Shown: piece by piece, positions 1 through 7,941 of the stretch
Position numbering within the stretch: position 1 is the first letter of the stretch
Layout of the letters: each line of letters starts with the position of its first letter
Program-made: the position numbers and the translations under genes
The notes under the pieces: model-generated
Database searches by the model: none
Told to the model about the DNA's origin: nothing
What the model saw: only the letters and a program-made list of their open reading frames with translations
NCBI RefSeq assembly: GCF_050586345.1
Contig: NZ_JBOCEF010000021.1
Span: 1-64,000, forward strand
Direction of reading: 5' to 3'
DNA length: 64,000 nucleotides
DNA from: JBOCEF01 sp050586345
Lineage (GTDB): Bacteria > Pseudomonadota > Alphaproteobacteria > Rhodobacterales > Rhodobacteraceae

Positions 1-296
<296 letters not shown>

Positions 297-2021
297 ATGG
301 ACGGCTCGGACACCAAGGGCGCGCAGGGCGTCACCGCCGGGGGCGCGATCTTCGCCCGGCTCAAGGCGCTCGGCGTCTCCCATGTCTTCGTGAACTCGGG
401 CACGGATTTCCCGCCGATCATCGAGGGGCTGGCCCGCGCCGCCGCGGCGGGCGAGGACCTGCCGGTGGCCGTCACCTGCCCGCATGAACATGCCGCGCTG
501 GGGATGGCCATGGGGATGCACTACGCGACCGGCGGGCTGCAGGCGGTGATGCTGCACACCAATGTGGGCCTTGCGAACGGCGCGGCGGGGGCGATCAACG
601 CCGCGATGGACCGCACGCCGATGGTGCTGATGTCGGGCCGCACGCCGACGACGGAACAGGGCCGCTTCGGCGCCCGCACCGTGCCCATCGGCTGGGGGCA
701 GGAGATGCGGGACCAGCACGCCCTGGTGCGCGAGATTTCCAAGTGGGATTATGAGCTTCGCATCCCCGAGATGATCGGAGAGATGCTCGACCGCGCCGCC
801 GCCATATCGCTGTCCGAGCCGCAGGGTCCGACCTACCTGTCCCTGCCGCGCGAGGTGCTGTGCGAGGAGGTCCCGCAGCTGGACCTCTCGGCCCCGCCCT
901 CGATGACCGCGACCCGCGCCGGGCCGGACCCGGCGGGATTCGCCCGGCTGGCCGAGCTGATCGCCGCGGCCGAGCGCCCGGTGATCGTCGCGCAGCGCGG
1001 CTGCGGGACGGAGGAGGGCTTCGCCGCGCTCGCCCGCATCGCCGAAGGCTGGGGCCTGCCGGTCTGCCGCTGGTGGTGCAACGCGCTGCCGCTGGCGGAT
1101 TCCCACCCGATGAATGTGGGCGGCGACCCGGCGCCGTGGCTGGCGGAGGCGGACCTGGTGCTGGTGCTCGACGCCCTCGCGCCCTGGGGGCCGGACATGC
1201 ACCCGCTCAGCCCCGCGGCGGTGGTGGTGCAGATGGGGCCCGATCCGCTCTATGCCCGCCAGCCGGTGCGCAACTTCGCCGCCCACCTGGCGCTCTCCTG
1301 CAAGACCGAGGACGGGCTGGCGGCGCTGGAAGACGCGCTGTCCGCCCATGCGCCGGGCGATGCCGCAACCGCGCGCCGCGAGCGCATCGGCAAGGAAACG
1401 GCGGCTCGCCGCGCCGCCATCCGCGCCGAGGCCGAGGCGGGCGCGGGGGCCGAGGACGGGCCGCGCATGACCAAGGCCCATGTCGCCCTGCGGCTTGGCG
1501 AGGCCCTCGAAGGCCGCCGCGCCACGGTGCTGTCGGAGCTCGGCGTGCCGCTGGACCCGCTGGCGCTGGAGGCGCATGGCTCCTGGCGGCAGGAGCCGCA
1601 TTCCGGCGGCCTCGGCTGGGCCTTCCCGGCGGGGCTGGGGATGAAGCTCGCCGATCCGGGGCGCACGGTGGTGGCGACGATGGGGGATGGCAGCTACCTG
1701 TTCGCCAACCCCGCCGCCTGCCACCAGATCGCCGAGGCGCTGGGCATCGCGCTGGTGATCGTCGTCGTGAACAACGAGGAATGGGGCGCCGTGCGCCAGT
1801 CGGTCGCCGGGATGTACCCGGGCGGGGCCGCGGCCTCGGCCAACACCATGCCGCTGACCTCGCTCTCGCCCGTCCCGGACCTCGTGAAGATCGCCGAGGC
1901 CAGCCGCGCCCATGCCGAGCGGGTGGACCGGGCCGAGGACCTGCCCGCCGCCCTGTCCCGCGCCCTCGAGGCCGCCGAGGCGGGCCGCTGCGCGCTGGTC
2001 GAAGCGATGGTGCGCCCGTGA
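297..2021 (+). CDS. Thiamine-diphosphate-dependent enzyme, acetolactate synthase-like
   Basis: This 574-residue protein has the three-domain layout of the acetolactate synthase/benzoylformate decarboxylase family. The N-terminal Pyr domain carries the cofactor-activating Glu near residue 64 (context CPHEHA). The C-terminal PP domain carries the ThDP/Mg motif, which starts GDGS near residue 462 and ends in NN about 30 residues later. Such enzymes act in the cytoplasm on 2-keto acids, by decarboxylation or carboligation. The substrate cannot be read from sequence, and there is no regulatory subunit (ilvH) beside it, so it is probably not the biosynthetic acetolactate synthase. The start is supported by a Shine-Dalgarno 7 bases upstream. 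The next gene overlaps its stop codon, so the two are probably co-transcribed. Confidence 0.85.
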   Translation: MDGSDTKGAQGVTAGGAIFARLKALGVSHVFVNSGTDFPPIIEGLARAAAAGEDLPVAVTCPHEHAALGMAMGMHYATGGLQAVMLHTNVGLANGAAGAINAAMDRTPMVLMSGRTPTTEQGRFGARTVPIGWGQEMRDQHALVREISKWDYELRIPEMIGEMLDRAAAISLSEPQGPTYLSLPREVLCEEVPQLDLSAPPSMTATRAGPDPAGFARLAELIAAAERPVIVAQRGCGTEEGFAALARIAEGWGLPVCRWWCNALPLADSHPMNVGGDPAPWLAEADLVLVLDALAPWGPDMHPLSPAAVVVQMGPDPLYARQPVRNFAAHLALSCKTEDGLAALEDALSAHAPGDAATARRERIGKETAARRAAIRAEAEAGAGAEDGPRMTKAHVALRLGEALEGRRATVLSELGVPLDPLALEAHGSWRQEPHSGGLGWAFPAGLGMKLADPGRTVVATMGDGSYLFANPAACHQIAEALGIALVIVVVNNEEWGAVRQSVAGMYPGGAAASANTMPLTSLSPVPDLVKIAEASRAHAERVDRAEDLPAALSRALEAAEAGRCALVEAMVRP

Positions 2022-2401
2022 CCGAGAGCTTCACCGTCATGAACCCCGAGAACCGGGCGCATTACATGCGCGTGCGCCCGGCGGGGAAGCGGGTGGAGAT
2101 CCGGCTCGGGGACGTCCTGCTGGCGCGCAGCGAGGACGCGCTTCGGGTGCTGGAATGCGGGCGGGACCTCTACGACCCGGTCCTCTACCTGCCCGCCGCG
2201 GACATCGCCGCGCCGCTGGCCCCGGCGGAGAAACGCACGCGCTGTCCGATCAAGGGGGCGGCGCGGTATCGCGACCTCGCCGATGGTTCGGCCCCCGAGA
2301 TCGCCTGGGTTTACGAGGACCCCGTCCCGGGGGCCGAGCGCCTCGCGGGCCGCATCGCCTTCGACGCGGCCCGGGTGACGATCATCGAATCGCCGCTCTG
2401 A
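2018..2401 (+). CDS. DUF427 domain protein
   Basis: This is a 127-residue soluble protein of the DUF427 family, a small beta-rich fold of unknown function. Family features include RVRPAGKRVEIRLGD near the N terminus and a later segment with CPIKGAARY and the IAWVYEDP stretch. The chosen GTG start (2018) overlaps the upstream stop in a GTGA arrangement, which suggests translational coupling with the ThDP enzyme. An ATG at 2039 is the alternative and would shorten the protein by seven residues. Pairing with a ThDP enzyme hints at a shared metabolic role, but nothing in the sequence fixes it. Confidence 0.8.
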   Translation: MTESFTVMNPENRAHYMRVRPAGKRVEIRLGDVLLARSEDALRVLECGRDLYDPVLYLPAADIAAPLAPAEKRTRCPIKGAARYRDLADGSAPEIAWVYEDPVPGAERLAGRIAFDAARVTIIESPL

Positions 2402-2422
2402 CGGGGCGGCGAGGGCCGGGCG

Positions 2423-2818
2423 TCACTTCACCCGGGTCCAGTCCTGCCCGCGGCAGATGATGAAGACGCAGCCCTCGACCTTCAGCAGGTCGGCGCCGTC
2501 CAGCTCCATGTTGGCCGAGTAGGTCTTGTCGTCATCCGGGGCCCAGATCTTGCCGTCATCGTACTTGCCGCCGCCCTCGGGTTTCATGTCGTGGATCATC
2601 CTGCGGCCGACGATGCTGTCATCCGCGCCGCCATGGGCGCTGTCGATCACCCCGCAGGTCAGCGCGGGATCGGCCTCGCACGGGCCGACGCGGACATGCA
2701 GGTAGCGCCCCGCGTCATTGGCCTCGGTCTTCCACAGGCCATGCACGGGGTCGGCGGCGAAGGCGGGGGCGGCGAGCGCCGCGGCGACAAGCGCGCCGGC
2801 GCAGGCGGTTCGGATCAT
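2423..2818 (-). CDS. Secreted DUF2147 protein
   Basis: This 131-residue protein begins with a Sec signal peptide (MIRTACAGALVAAALAAPAFA, predicted cleavage after AFA). A DUF2147-type domain follows, with GLWKT at its start, a CEADPALTCGVI cysteine pair and a C-terminal Cys pair around VFIICRG. The four cysteines suit a periplasmic, possibly disulfide-bonded fold. The function of the family is unknown. The ATG at 2818 was chosen because GGGAGGA lies just upstream of it on the minus strand and the signal peptide starts there. The gene converges on the DUF427 gene with a gap of about 20 bases. Confidence 0.8.
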   Translation of the reverse strand: MIRTACAGALVAAALAAPAFAADPVHGLWKTEANDAGRYLHVRVGPCEADPALTCGVIDSAHGGADDSIVGRRMIHDMKPEGGGKYDDGKIWAPDDDKTYSANMELDGADLLKVEGCVFIICRGQDWTRVK

Positions 2819-2992
2819 GGCGGTGTCCTCCCAGACGTCATGATGCATTGGACGTTGACGCGAACGTCGACATCCCATGGTGGGCCCTGCATTGCGGCGA
2901 GGAAAAGGCGGCGGGCGTCGGGCCGGGGCATGACGTTGCGTCCTGCCGCGGCGTCGTCCCGCGCGGCGTGGGCGCGGGGGGAGGCGGAAACG

Positions 2993-3021
2993 AAAAAGGC
3001 CGCGTCCCGAAGGACGCGGCC
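2993..3021 (-). terminator. Rho-independent terminator of the first tRNA-Gly
   Basis: A perfect 10-bp stem (GGCCGCGTCC with GGACGCGGCC, four-base loop) is followed on the minus strand by TTTTT (2997-2993). It lies 12 bases past the 3' end of the tRNA. Confidence 0.9.
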
Positions 3022-3026
3022 CTGTT

Positions 3027-3120
3027 TCGCAATGGAGCGGGCGATGAGATTCGAACTCACGACCCCAACCTTGGCAAGGTTGTGCTCTACCCCTGAGCTA
3101 CGCCCGCGCCCCGTTGCGTG
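3027..3120. repeat. 94-bp direct repeat, copy 1 (contains tRNA-Gly)
   Basis: Bases 3027-3120 match 4582-4675 with only two mismatches. The match covers the entire tRNA-Gly plus short flanks on both sides (TCGCAA on one side, CCGTTGCGTG on the other). The copies are in the same orientation, 1,555 bases apart, and enclose the tetR and DUF2306 genes. Confidence 0.95.
3033..3107 (-). tRNA. tRNA-Gly (GCC), first copy
   Basis: Read on the minus strand this is a 75-nt cloverleaf: acceptor GCGGGCG pairing with CGCCCGC, D arm with GCTCAGGGGTAGAGC, anticodon loop TTGCCAA giving anticodon GCC, T loop TTCGAAT, discriminator T and an encoded CCA. A U at position 73 is normal for bacterial tRNA-Gly. A second, identical copy lies 1.5 kb away on the same strand. 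Confidence 0.97.
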
Positions 3121-3128
3121 GAGCGGGG

Positions 3129-3156
3129 ATATAAAGGGGGCCGCGGGGGGCGTCAA
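3129..3156 (-). promoter_or_regulatory. Putative promoter of the first tRNA-Gly
   Basis: On the minus strand TTGACG (3156-3151) and TTATAT (3134-3129) are 16 bases apart, and the -10 lies about 21 bases before the tRNA. The -35 overlaps the last codons of the tetR gene. Confidence 0.6.
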
Positions 3157-3752
3157 GCGCTGTTCGGCGGATTTCCGATCTGATCGAGAAGGGCGGTCAC
3201 CGCCGCGAAGCCGCCGCCATCCTCGGCGGCCGGATCGACCTGCCCGGCCTCGGCCAGGAAGGCGTAGCCATGGGCCAGCGACCACACCTGCATCGACATC
3301 GTGCGCAGCTCCCGCTCGGACCGCGCGAAGGGGGCGCAGGCGCTTTCCAGCGCGATCCAGGAGCGGTCGGCCGCCGCCTTCACCGCCGGGTCGTAGGTCG
3401 CCGGGCGCTCGGCCTTGCGGAACATCAGGCTGAACAGGCCCGAGTGGTCCTGCGCGAAGGCCATGTAGCCGCGCACCAGCGCCCGCAGCCGCCCGCGCGG
3501 GTCGGTTTCGGGGATCTCGGCCGCCGCCGATTCCAGCGCGTCGGCGAAGCGTTCGAAGCCGCGGCCCGCCACCGCGACCAGCAGCCCGTCCAGCCCGTCG
3601 AAATGGTGCGCGGGCGCTGCGTGGGACACCCCCGCGCGGGCGGCGCAGCGGCGCAGGGTCAGCGCCTCGCGCCCGCCCTCGGCAAGAAGGGCGCAGGCCG
3701 AATCGATCAGCGTGTCGCGCAGGCTGGGGCGGGCGGTCGAAGCGTCGGTCAT
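3153..3752 (-). CDS. TetR-family transcriptional regulator
   Basis: This 199-residue protein has an N-terminal TetR DNA-binding domain (about residues 12-58). Its helix-turn-helix includes TLRRCAARAGVS followed by the HHFDG stretch typical of the family's third and fourth helices. The C-terminal helical domain would bind a ligand. ATG 3752 was chosen because the HTH starts at normal distance from it; an in-frame upstream start at 3833 would run through the operators. The gene diverges from the DUF2306 gene, and three near-identical boxes lie between them. It therefore probably represses itself and the membrane protein gene. The ligand is unknown. Confidence 0.88.
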   Translation of the reverse strand: MTDASTARPSLRDTLIDSACALLAEGGREALTLRRCAARAGVSHAAPAHHFDGLDGLLVAVAGRGFERFADALESAAAEIPETDPRGRLRALVRGYMAFAQDHSGLFSLMFRKAERPATYDPAVKAAADRSWIALESACAPFARSERELRTMSMQVWSLAHGYAFLAEAGQVDPAAEDGGGFAAVTALLDQIGNPPNSA

Positions 3753-3774
3753 GGGCCCATCTGGGGGCGCCGGC

Positions 3775-3848
3775 TTTACACTGTCAATCCAGGCTTGATC
3801 CGGGGCGCGGGTCAGCTTTACAGTGTCAAGCAACTTGACAGTGTAAAG
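3775..3848. promoter_or_regulatory. Three TetR-type operator boxes in the divergent intergenic region
   Basis: Three 13-bp boxes of one pattern are present: TTTACACTGTCAA (3775-3787), TTTACAGTGTCAA (3817-3829) and TTGACAGTGTAAA (3835-3847). The first is the exact reverse complement of the third. The second and third form a 33-bp inverted repeat (3816-3848) with a single arm mismatch. The first box sits 23 bases before the tetR start. The third contains TTGACA, a likely -35 for the DUF2306 gene. Confidence 0.8.
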
Positions 3849-3874
3849 CGATTCCCAACCCGGAGGTTCCCGCC

Positions 3875-4525
3875 ATGACGCCGTTCCCCCCGCGCCGCCG
3901 CGCCGGCTTCTCCCGTTCCGCCCTCGGGCGCTGGTGCCTGTGGCTGACCGCGCCGCTGGTGGCGCTGGCCTCGGTCCGTTACCTGGCCTTCCCGATCGCG
4001 GAGGCGGCCCCGCATTTCACCCATCACGTCGCCGCCCGCGCGCCCGCCTTCTACGCCCACGTGACGCTGGCGGCGGTGGCGCTTGGGCTGCTGCCGCTGC
4101 AGCTCTCGGCGCGGCTGCGGGCGCGGCGCCCGGGGCTGCACCGCTGGAGCGGGCGCCTCGCGGCGGCCTGCATGACGGTCGGCGGCGTCTCGGGAATCTG
4201 GCTGGCGGCGCATGTCGCGGCCGGGCCGTCGGCGGCCTTCGGCTTCGGGCTGCTCGGGGCGCTGTGGATCGCCTGCGCCGGGCTGGGGGTCGCGACGGCG
4301 CTGCGCCGCGATCTCGCCGCCCACCGGGCCTGGATGATCCGCGCCGCGGCGCTGACCATGGCGGCGCTGTCGCTGCGCCTGCAGCTGCCGGTCGCGATGG
4401 CGCTGGGGCAGGACTACGACGCCGCCGCGACCTGGATCGCCTGGAGCTGCTGGGTCCCCAACCTGTTGATCGCCGAGGCGTATCTGCGCCGGGGCAGGGC
4501 GCCTGCCGCGGCCGTCCCGGCCTGA
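3875..4525 (+). CDS. DUF2306 integral membrane protein
   Basis: This 216-residue protein has about six hydrophobic segments and the DUF2306 signature: HxH-containing FTHHVAARAPAFYAHV, the LHRWSGRL motif and a later HRAWMIRAAAL. The conserved histidines inside membrane segments resemble heme or metal ligands, but no function is established. GGAGG precedes the ATG at 3875 by 8 bases. It is transcribed away from the TetR gene across shared operators, so it is the probable regulated target and may handle, or protect the membrane from, the inducer. Confidence 0.82.
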   Translation: MTPFPPRRRAGFSRSALGRWCLWLTAPLVALASVRYLAFPIAEAAPHFTHHVAARAPAFYAHVTLAAVALGLLPLQLSARLRARRPGLHRWSGRLAAACMTVGGVSGIWLAAHVAAGPSAAFGFGLLGALWIACAGLGVATALRRDLAAHRAWMIRAAALTMAALSLRLQLPVAMALGQDYDAAATWIAWSCWVPNLLIAEAYLRRGRAPAAAVPA

Positions 4526-4547
4526 CGCCGCGCGCCGCCGGAAACGC

Positions 4548-4577
4548 AAAAGGCCGGCCCCGAGGGGCCGGCCTTTT
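4548..4577. terminator. Bidirectional terminator between the DUF2306 gene and the second tRNA-Gly
   Basis: A GGCCGGCCC/GGGCCGGCC stem with loop CGAG is flanked by AAAA on the left and TTTT on the right. It can therefore end transcription of the DUF2306 gene (plus) and of the tRNA (minus). Confidence 0.9.
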
Positions 4578-4581
4578 GGTG

Positions 4582-4675
4582 TCGCAATGGAGCGGGCGAT
4601 GAGATTCGAACTCACGACCCCAACCTTGGCAAGGTTGTGCTCTACCCCTGAGCTACGCCCGCGATCCGTTGCGTG
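4582..4675. repeat. 94-bp direct repeat, copy 2 (contains tRNA-Gly)
   Basis: This is the partner of 3027-3120, with two mismatches just outside the tRNA 5' end (AT here, CC in copy 1). The flanking terminators and promoters differ, so the duplication covers the tRNA and about ten bases on either side only. Confidence 0.95.
4588..4662 (-). tRNA. tRNA-Gly (GCC), second copy
   Basis: The 75 bases are identical to the first tRNA-Gly, including the encoded CCA and the anticodon loop TTGCCAA. It has its own promoter and terminator, so both copies are probably expressed. Confidence 0.97.
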
Positions 4676-4682
4676 AGGGCGG

Positions 4683-4710
4683 TTTATATAGATTCGCGGA
4701 CCCGGTGCAA
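4683..4710 (-). promoter_or_regulatory. Promoter of the second tRNA-Gly
   Basis: On the minus strand TTGCAC (4710-4705) and TATAAA (4688-4683) are separated by 16 bases. The -10 ends 20 bases before the tRNA 5' end, a fitting sigma-70-type arrangement. Confidence 0.75.
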
Positions 4711-4829
4711 GAGCGATTTTCACCCGCCCCCGCGGCCCGCCCGAAGGGGGTTAACCTCGCTTAAATCCGCCGCCCGGAAACTGCCCCGGGCCGCCTGAAG
4801 CGCGGCGCATTCGACAGCCCGGAGCGGCC

Positions 4830-7073
4830 ATGCGCATTCTTTACCTGACGTTCGAGTTTCCGCCCGGCTTCGGCGGCGGCCTGTCCACCTACATGGCCCA
4901 GGTCTGCGCGGCGCACAGCGCACGGGGGGACGAGGTGCACGTGCTCGCGCTCGACGCGCCGCACCGCGCGGGGCGCAAGGAATTCCTGCCCGGGGTGCAG
5001 GTCCACCGCTTCGCCGCGGGGACGCGGCGCGAATACGACTGGTTCGGGCACTGGCCCGCGGTCTCGGTCGATTTCGCCGACCGCGCGGCGCGGATCATCC
5101 GCGATCACGGGCCGTTCGACGCGGTCGAGGTCCCGGACGGGTTCGGCATCGGCTACATGCTGCTGCAACGGCGGCTGACGGGCGACCCGGCCTTCGCCGA
5201 CACGCCGGTCATCACGCTGGCGCACACGCCGACCTACCTGATCGACCGGCTCAACGACCAGCCGACCCACCGCCTGCCCGTCTACTGGCAGGGGGTGATG
5301 GAGAAATTCAGCCTGCTCGCCGCCGACGCGGTGGTCAGCCCCAGCCGCGCGCTGGTCGACCGGATCGAGGCGGATCTCGGCAAGCCCCTCGGCGCCCAGG
5401 TGATCCGCAACCCGATGGCCGTCCCCGCGGGGCCGATCCAGGCCGATGCGCCGCCGAAGGGCGGGTTCTTCATGGCCTCGCGCCTCGCCTACTGGAAGGG
5501 GGCGGAGCGGCTGCCGGCCCTGTTCCGGGACGCCTGGGCGCAGGGGCTGGACGCGCCGCTGACCCTCTATGGCGGCGACACCGATTTCGCCGCCGCCGGC
5601 CGCTCGATGCGCGCGCACCTGGAGGACCGCTACGCCCGGGAGATCGCCGCGGGCCGCCTGCGCCTGCCGGGGCCCGTCCCGCGCGTGCGCATCGACGTGG
5701 AGACCGCGGACGCCATCGCCCAGGTCCACCCGTCGCTGTTCGACAATTTCCCCTATTCGGCGCTCGAGAGCATGGCCGCGGGCCGGGTGACGATCCTGCA
5801 TGACCAGGGCGGGCATCTCGAGATCGTCGAGAACGGGGTGTCCGCCATCACCGCCGACCTCTCGGACGCGCAGGCGGGCGTCGCCGCCCTGCGCCGCGCC
5901 GCCGAGATGCCGCCGGAGGCCCGCGCCGCCATGGGCCGCGCCGCGCGCGAGGCGGTGCGCGCCGCCTGCGATCCCGCGGCCGTGCTGGCGCAGAAGGCCG
6001 AGCTGGTCGAGGAGCTCCAGGCCCGCAACGCCCCCCGCCGCCTGTTCCCCTTCATCGCCGGGCCCGCCCGCGACGTGCGCCCCCTGCGCGAACGCGGGGC
6101 CGAGGGGCGGCTGTCGGTCGTCATCCCCTTCTACAACATGGGAAAATACATCGACGAGACGCTGGTCAGCGTGCTCTGCGCCGACTGGCCCGAGATCGAG
6201 GTGGTGCTGGTCGACGACGGCTCGACCGACCCGGCCAGCCTCGACGCCCTCGCGCGGATCGAGCGGGAGGCGGAGAACTGGCCTCCCGGCCGCACCCTGC
6301 AGCTGCTGCGCGGGCCCAACCGCGGCGTCGCCGCCGCCCGCAACCGCGGCGCCGAGGCGGCGAGCGGCGCGCTGATGGCGCTGCTCGACGCCGACGACGT
6401 GGTGCAGCCCGACTATTACCGCCGTGCCGTCGCGGTGCTCGAAGGCTATGACAACCTCGCCTTCGTCGGCTGCTGGAACGAGGATTTCCGGGACGAGAGC
6501 GGCGAGACGATCCGCGTCTGGTCCACCTGGAACCCCGAGCCGCCGAGCCAGCTGATCTTCAACATGACCAACTGCCAGGGCCTGGTGTACTGGCGCGCCG
6601 CCTTCCTCGAGGCCGGGCGCCACGACCCCTCCCTGCGCATGTTCCTCGACGACTGGGAATCGGTGATCTCTCTGATGGCCGCGGGGCTGCGCGGGGCGAT
6701 GCTGCCCGCGCCCCTCTTCCGCTACCGCATCCGCGACGCCTCGATCTTCCGCTCGAAACGGGGATTGTGGGAGGTGAACTACGAGAAGATCGCCGCCAAG
6801 CACGCCGACTATTTCAACCGCTTCGGGGCCGAGATCGCCGCTTTCCTCAACGCCAACGGCCCGAACGAGAATTACCACATCCCGGGCCATGCCTCCGGCC
6901 ACCGGCCCGGCGACGTGCCCGCCGCGGCAGAGCCGCCCTGGGTGCGCCAGGCGCGGGAGCACCGGATCATGGGCGTCATGGCCTTCATGTCGAATTTCTT
7001 CGTGAAGAACCCGCTCGGCCGGTTCCTCAGCCGCAATCGCGCCGTCCACCGCATCGCGCAGCGGTTCCTCTAG
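4830..7073 (+). CDS. Two-domain glycosyltransferase, GT4 fused to GT2
   Basis: This 747-residue protein contains two glycosyltransferase units. Residues 1-400 are GT-B/GT4: FEFPPGFGGGLSTY at the N terminus is the glycine-rich acceptor loop, and FDNFPYSALESMAAG (about 304-318) is the donor-binding EX7E-like motif. Residues 428-640 are GT-A/GT2: it begins LSVVIPFYNMGKY, has VDDGSTD, and carries the metal-binding DADD at 520-523. The last hundred residues are not recognised. No membrane segment is evident, so it is probably cytoplasmic. The start has GGAG 6 bases upstream. It stands alone between the second tRNA-Gly and the carbonic anhydrase gene. Such fusions usually build a surface glycan by adding two sugars in succession; the product here is unknown. 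Confidence 0.85.
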   Translation: MRILYLTFEFPPGFGGGLSTYMAQVCAAHSARGDEVHVLALDAPHRAGRKEFLPGVQVHRFAAGTRREYDWFGHWPAVSVDFADRAARIIRDHGPFDAVEVPDGFGIGYMLLQRRLTGDPAFADTPVITLAHTPTYLIDRLNDQPTHRLPVYWQGVMEKFSLLAADAVVSPSRALVDRIEADLGKPLGAQVIRNPMAVPAGPIQADAPPKGGFFMASRLAYWKGAERLPALFRDAWAQGLDAPLTLYGGDTDFAAAGRSMRAHLEDRYAREIAAGRLRLPGPVPRVRIDVETADAIAQVHPSLFDNFPYSALESMAAGRVTILHDQGGHLEIVENGVSAITADLSDAQAGVAALRRAAEMPPEARAAMGRAAREAVRAACDPAAVLAQKAELVEELQARNAPRRLFPFIAGPARDVRPLRERGAEGRLSVVIPFYNMGKYIDETLVSVLCADWPEIEVVLVDDGSTDPASLDALARIEREAENWPPGRTLQLLRGPNRGVAAARNRGAEAASGALMALLDADDVVQPDYYRRAVAVLEGYDNLAFVGCWNEDFRDESGETIRVWSTWNPEPPSQLIFNMTNCQGLVYWRAAFLEAGRHDPSLRMFLDDWESVISLMAAGLRGAMLPAPLFRYRIRDASIFRSKRGLWEVNYEKIAAKHADYFNRFGAEIAAFLNANGPNENYHIPGHASGHRPGDVPAAAEPPWVRQAREHRIMGVMAFMSNFFVKNPLGRFLSRNRAVHRIAQRFL

Positions 7074-7229
7074 CGCCCGTCCTCGCCCGCGCCCCGCCCG
7101 CCGCGCCGCGCGGGCGAAGCGGTCCCACGGGCGGGCGGGTCGACGCGCGGCTTCGGAAAGGCTTGCCCCGCGCTGCGCTGCGACATACCTAGTCTCCCCG
7201 GTCTGCAACGAACGAGGGGAGCGCCCAGA

Positions 7230-7916
7230 ATGACCGGGTCCGACGACATCAAAGCCGCCGCCAAGCCCAGCGGCGCAGCCCTGCCGTCCTATCTGGCCGA
7301 CCGGTACCGCGCCTGGCGCGTCAACCGCTTCGCCGAGAACGCCACCTGGTACGCCCGCCTCGCGCAGGACGGCCAGCGCCCCCGCTCGATGATCATCAGC
7401 TGCTGCGACAGCCGCGTCGACGCCGTCGCCATGTTCGGCGCCGAGCCGGGCGACCTGTTCGTCGTGCGCAACGTCGCCAACCTGATCCCGCCCTACTCGC
7501 CCGACCACAACCACCACGGCACCTCGGCGGCGATCGAATACGCCGTCCGGGCGCTGAAAGTGGCGCATATCGTCGTCGTCGGCCATTCGGGCTGCGGCGG
7601 CGTCGCCGCCTGCCATGACATGTGCTCGGGCGCCGCGCCGGAGCTGGACGAGGGCGACAGCTTCGTCGGCCGCTGGATGGACATCCTGCGCCCCGCCTAT
7701 GAGAAGGTCGCCGAACAGGGCGGCAGCCGCGAGCAGAAGCTCGAGACGCTCGAGCAGCACGGCGTGCGCCATTCGCTCGAGAACCTGATGGGCTTTCCCT
7801 TCGTGGCCGAGGCGGTGCGCGACGGTCTCGTCTCGCTCCATGGCGCGTGGATGGACATCGGCTCGGGCAAGCTGCACGCGCTCGACCCCCAGGCGGACAT
7901 GTTCCGCGAGGTCTGA
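7230..7916 (+). CDS. Beta-class carbonic anhydrase
   Basis: This 228-residue cytoplasmic enzyme interconverts CO2 and bicarbonate. The zinc ligands and catalytic dyad are clear: C59-D60-S61-R62 and H119-S-G-C122, inside GHSGCGGV. Length and motif spacing match plant-type beta carbonic anhydrases. GAGGGGAG lies upstream of the ATG. Bicarbonate is a substrate of carbamoyl-phosphate synthase, whose small subunit lies 3.5 kb downstream, but the two genes are not in one operon. The gene converges on the next one with a 25-base gap. Confidence 0.93.
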   Translation: MTGSDDIKAAAKPSGAALPSYLADRYRAWRVNRFAENATWYARLAQDGQRPRSMIISCCDSRVDAVAMFGAEPGDLFVVRNVANLIPPYSPDHNHHGTSAAIEYAVRALKVAHIVVVGHSGCGGVAACHDMCSGAAPELDEGDSFVGRWMDILRPAYEKVAEQGGSREQKLETLEQHGVRHSLENLMGFPFVAEAVRDGLVSLHGAWMDIGSGKLHALDPQADMFREV

Positions 7917-7941
7917 CCGGGCCCGCGCGGCGCCGGGGGCC

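Noticed and set aside
4751..4764. TTAA-N6-TTAA as a CtrA site upstream of the GT4-GT2 gene
   Set aside because: The spacing is one base short of the usual TTAA-N7-TTAA, and no second line of evidence supports it.
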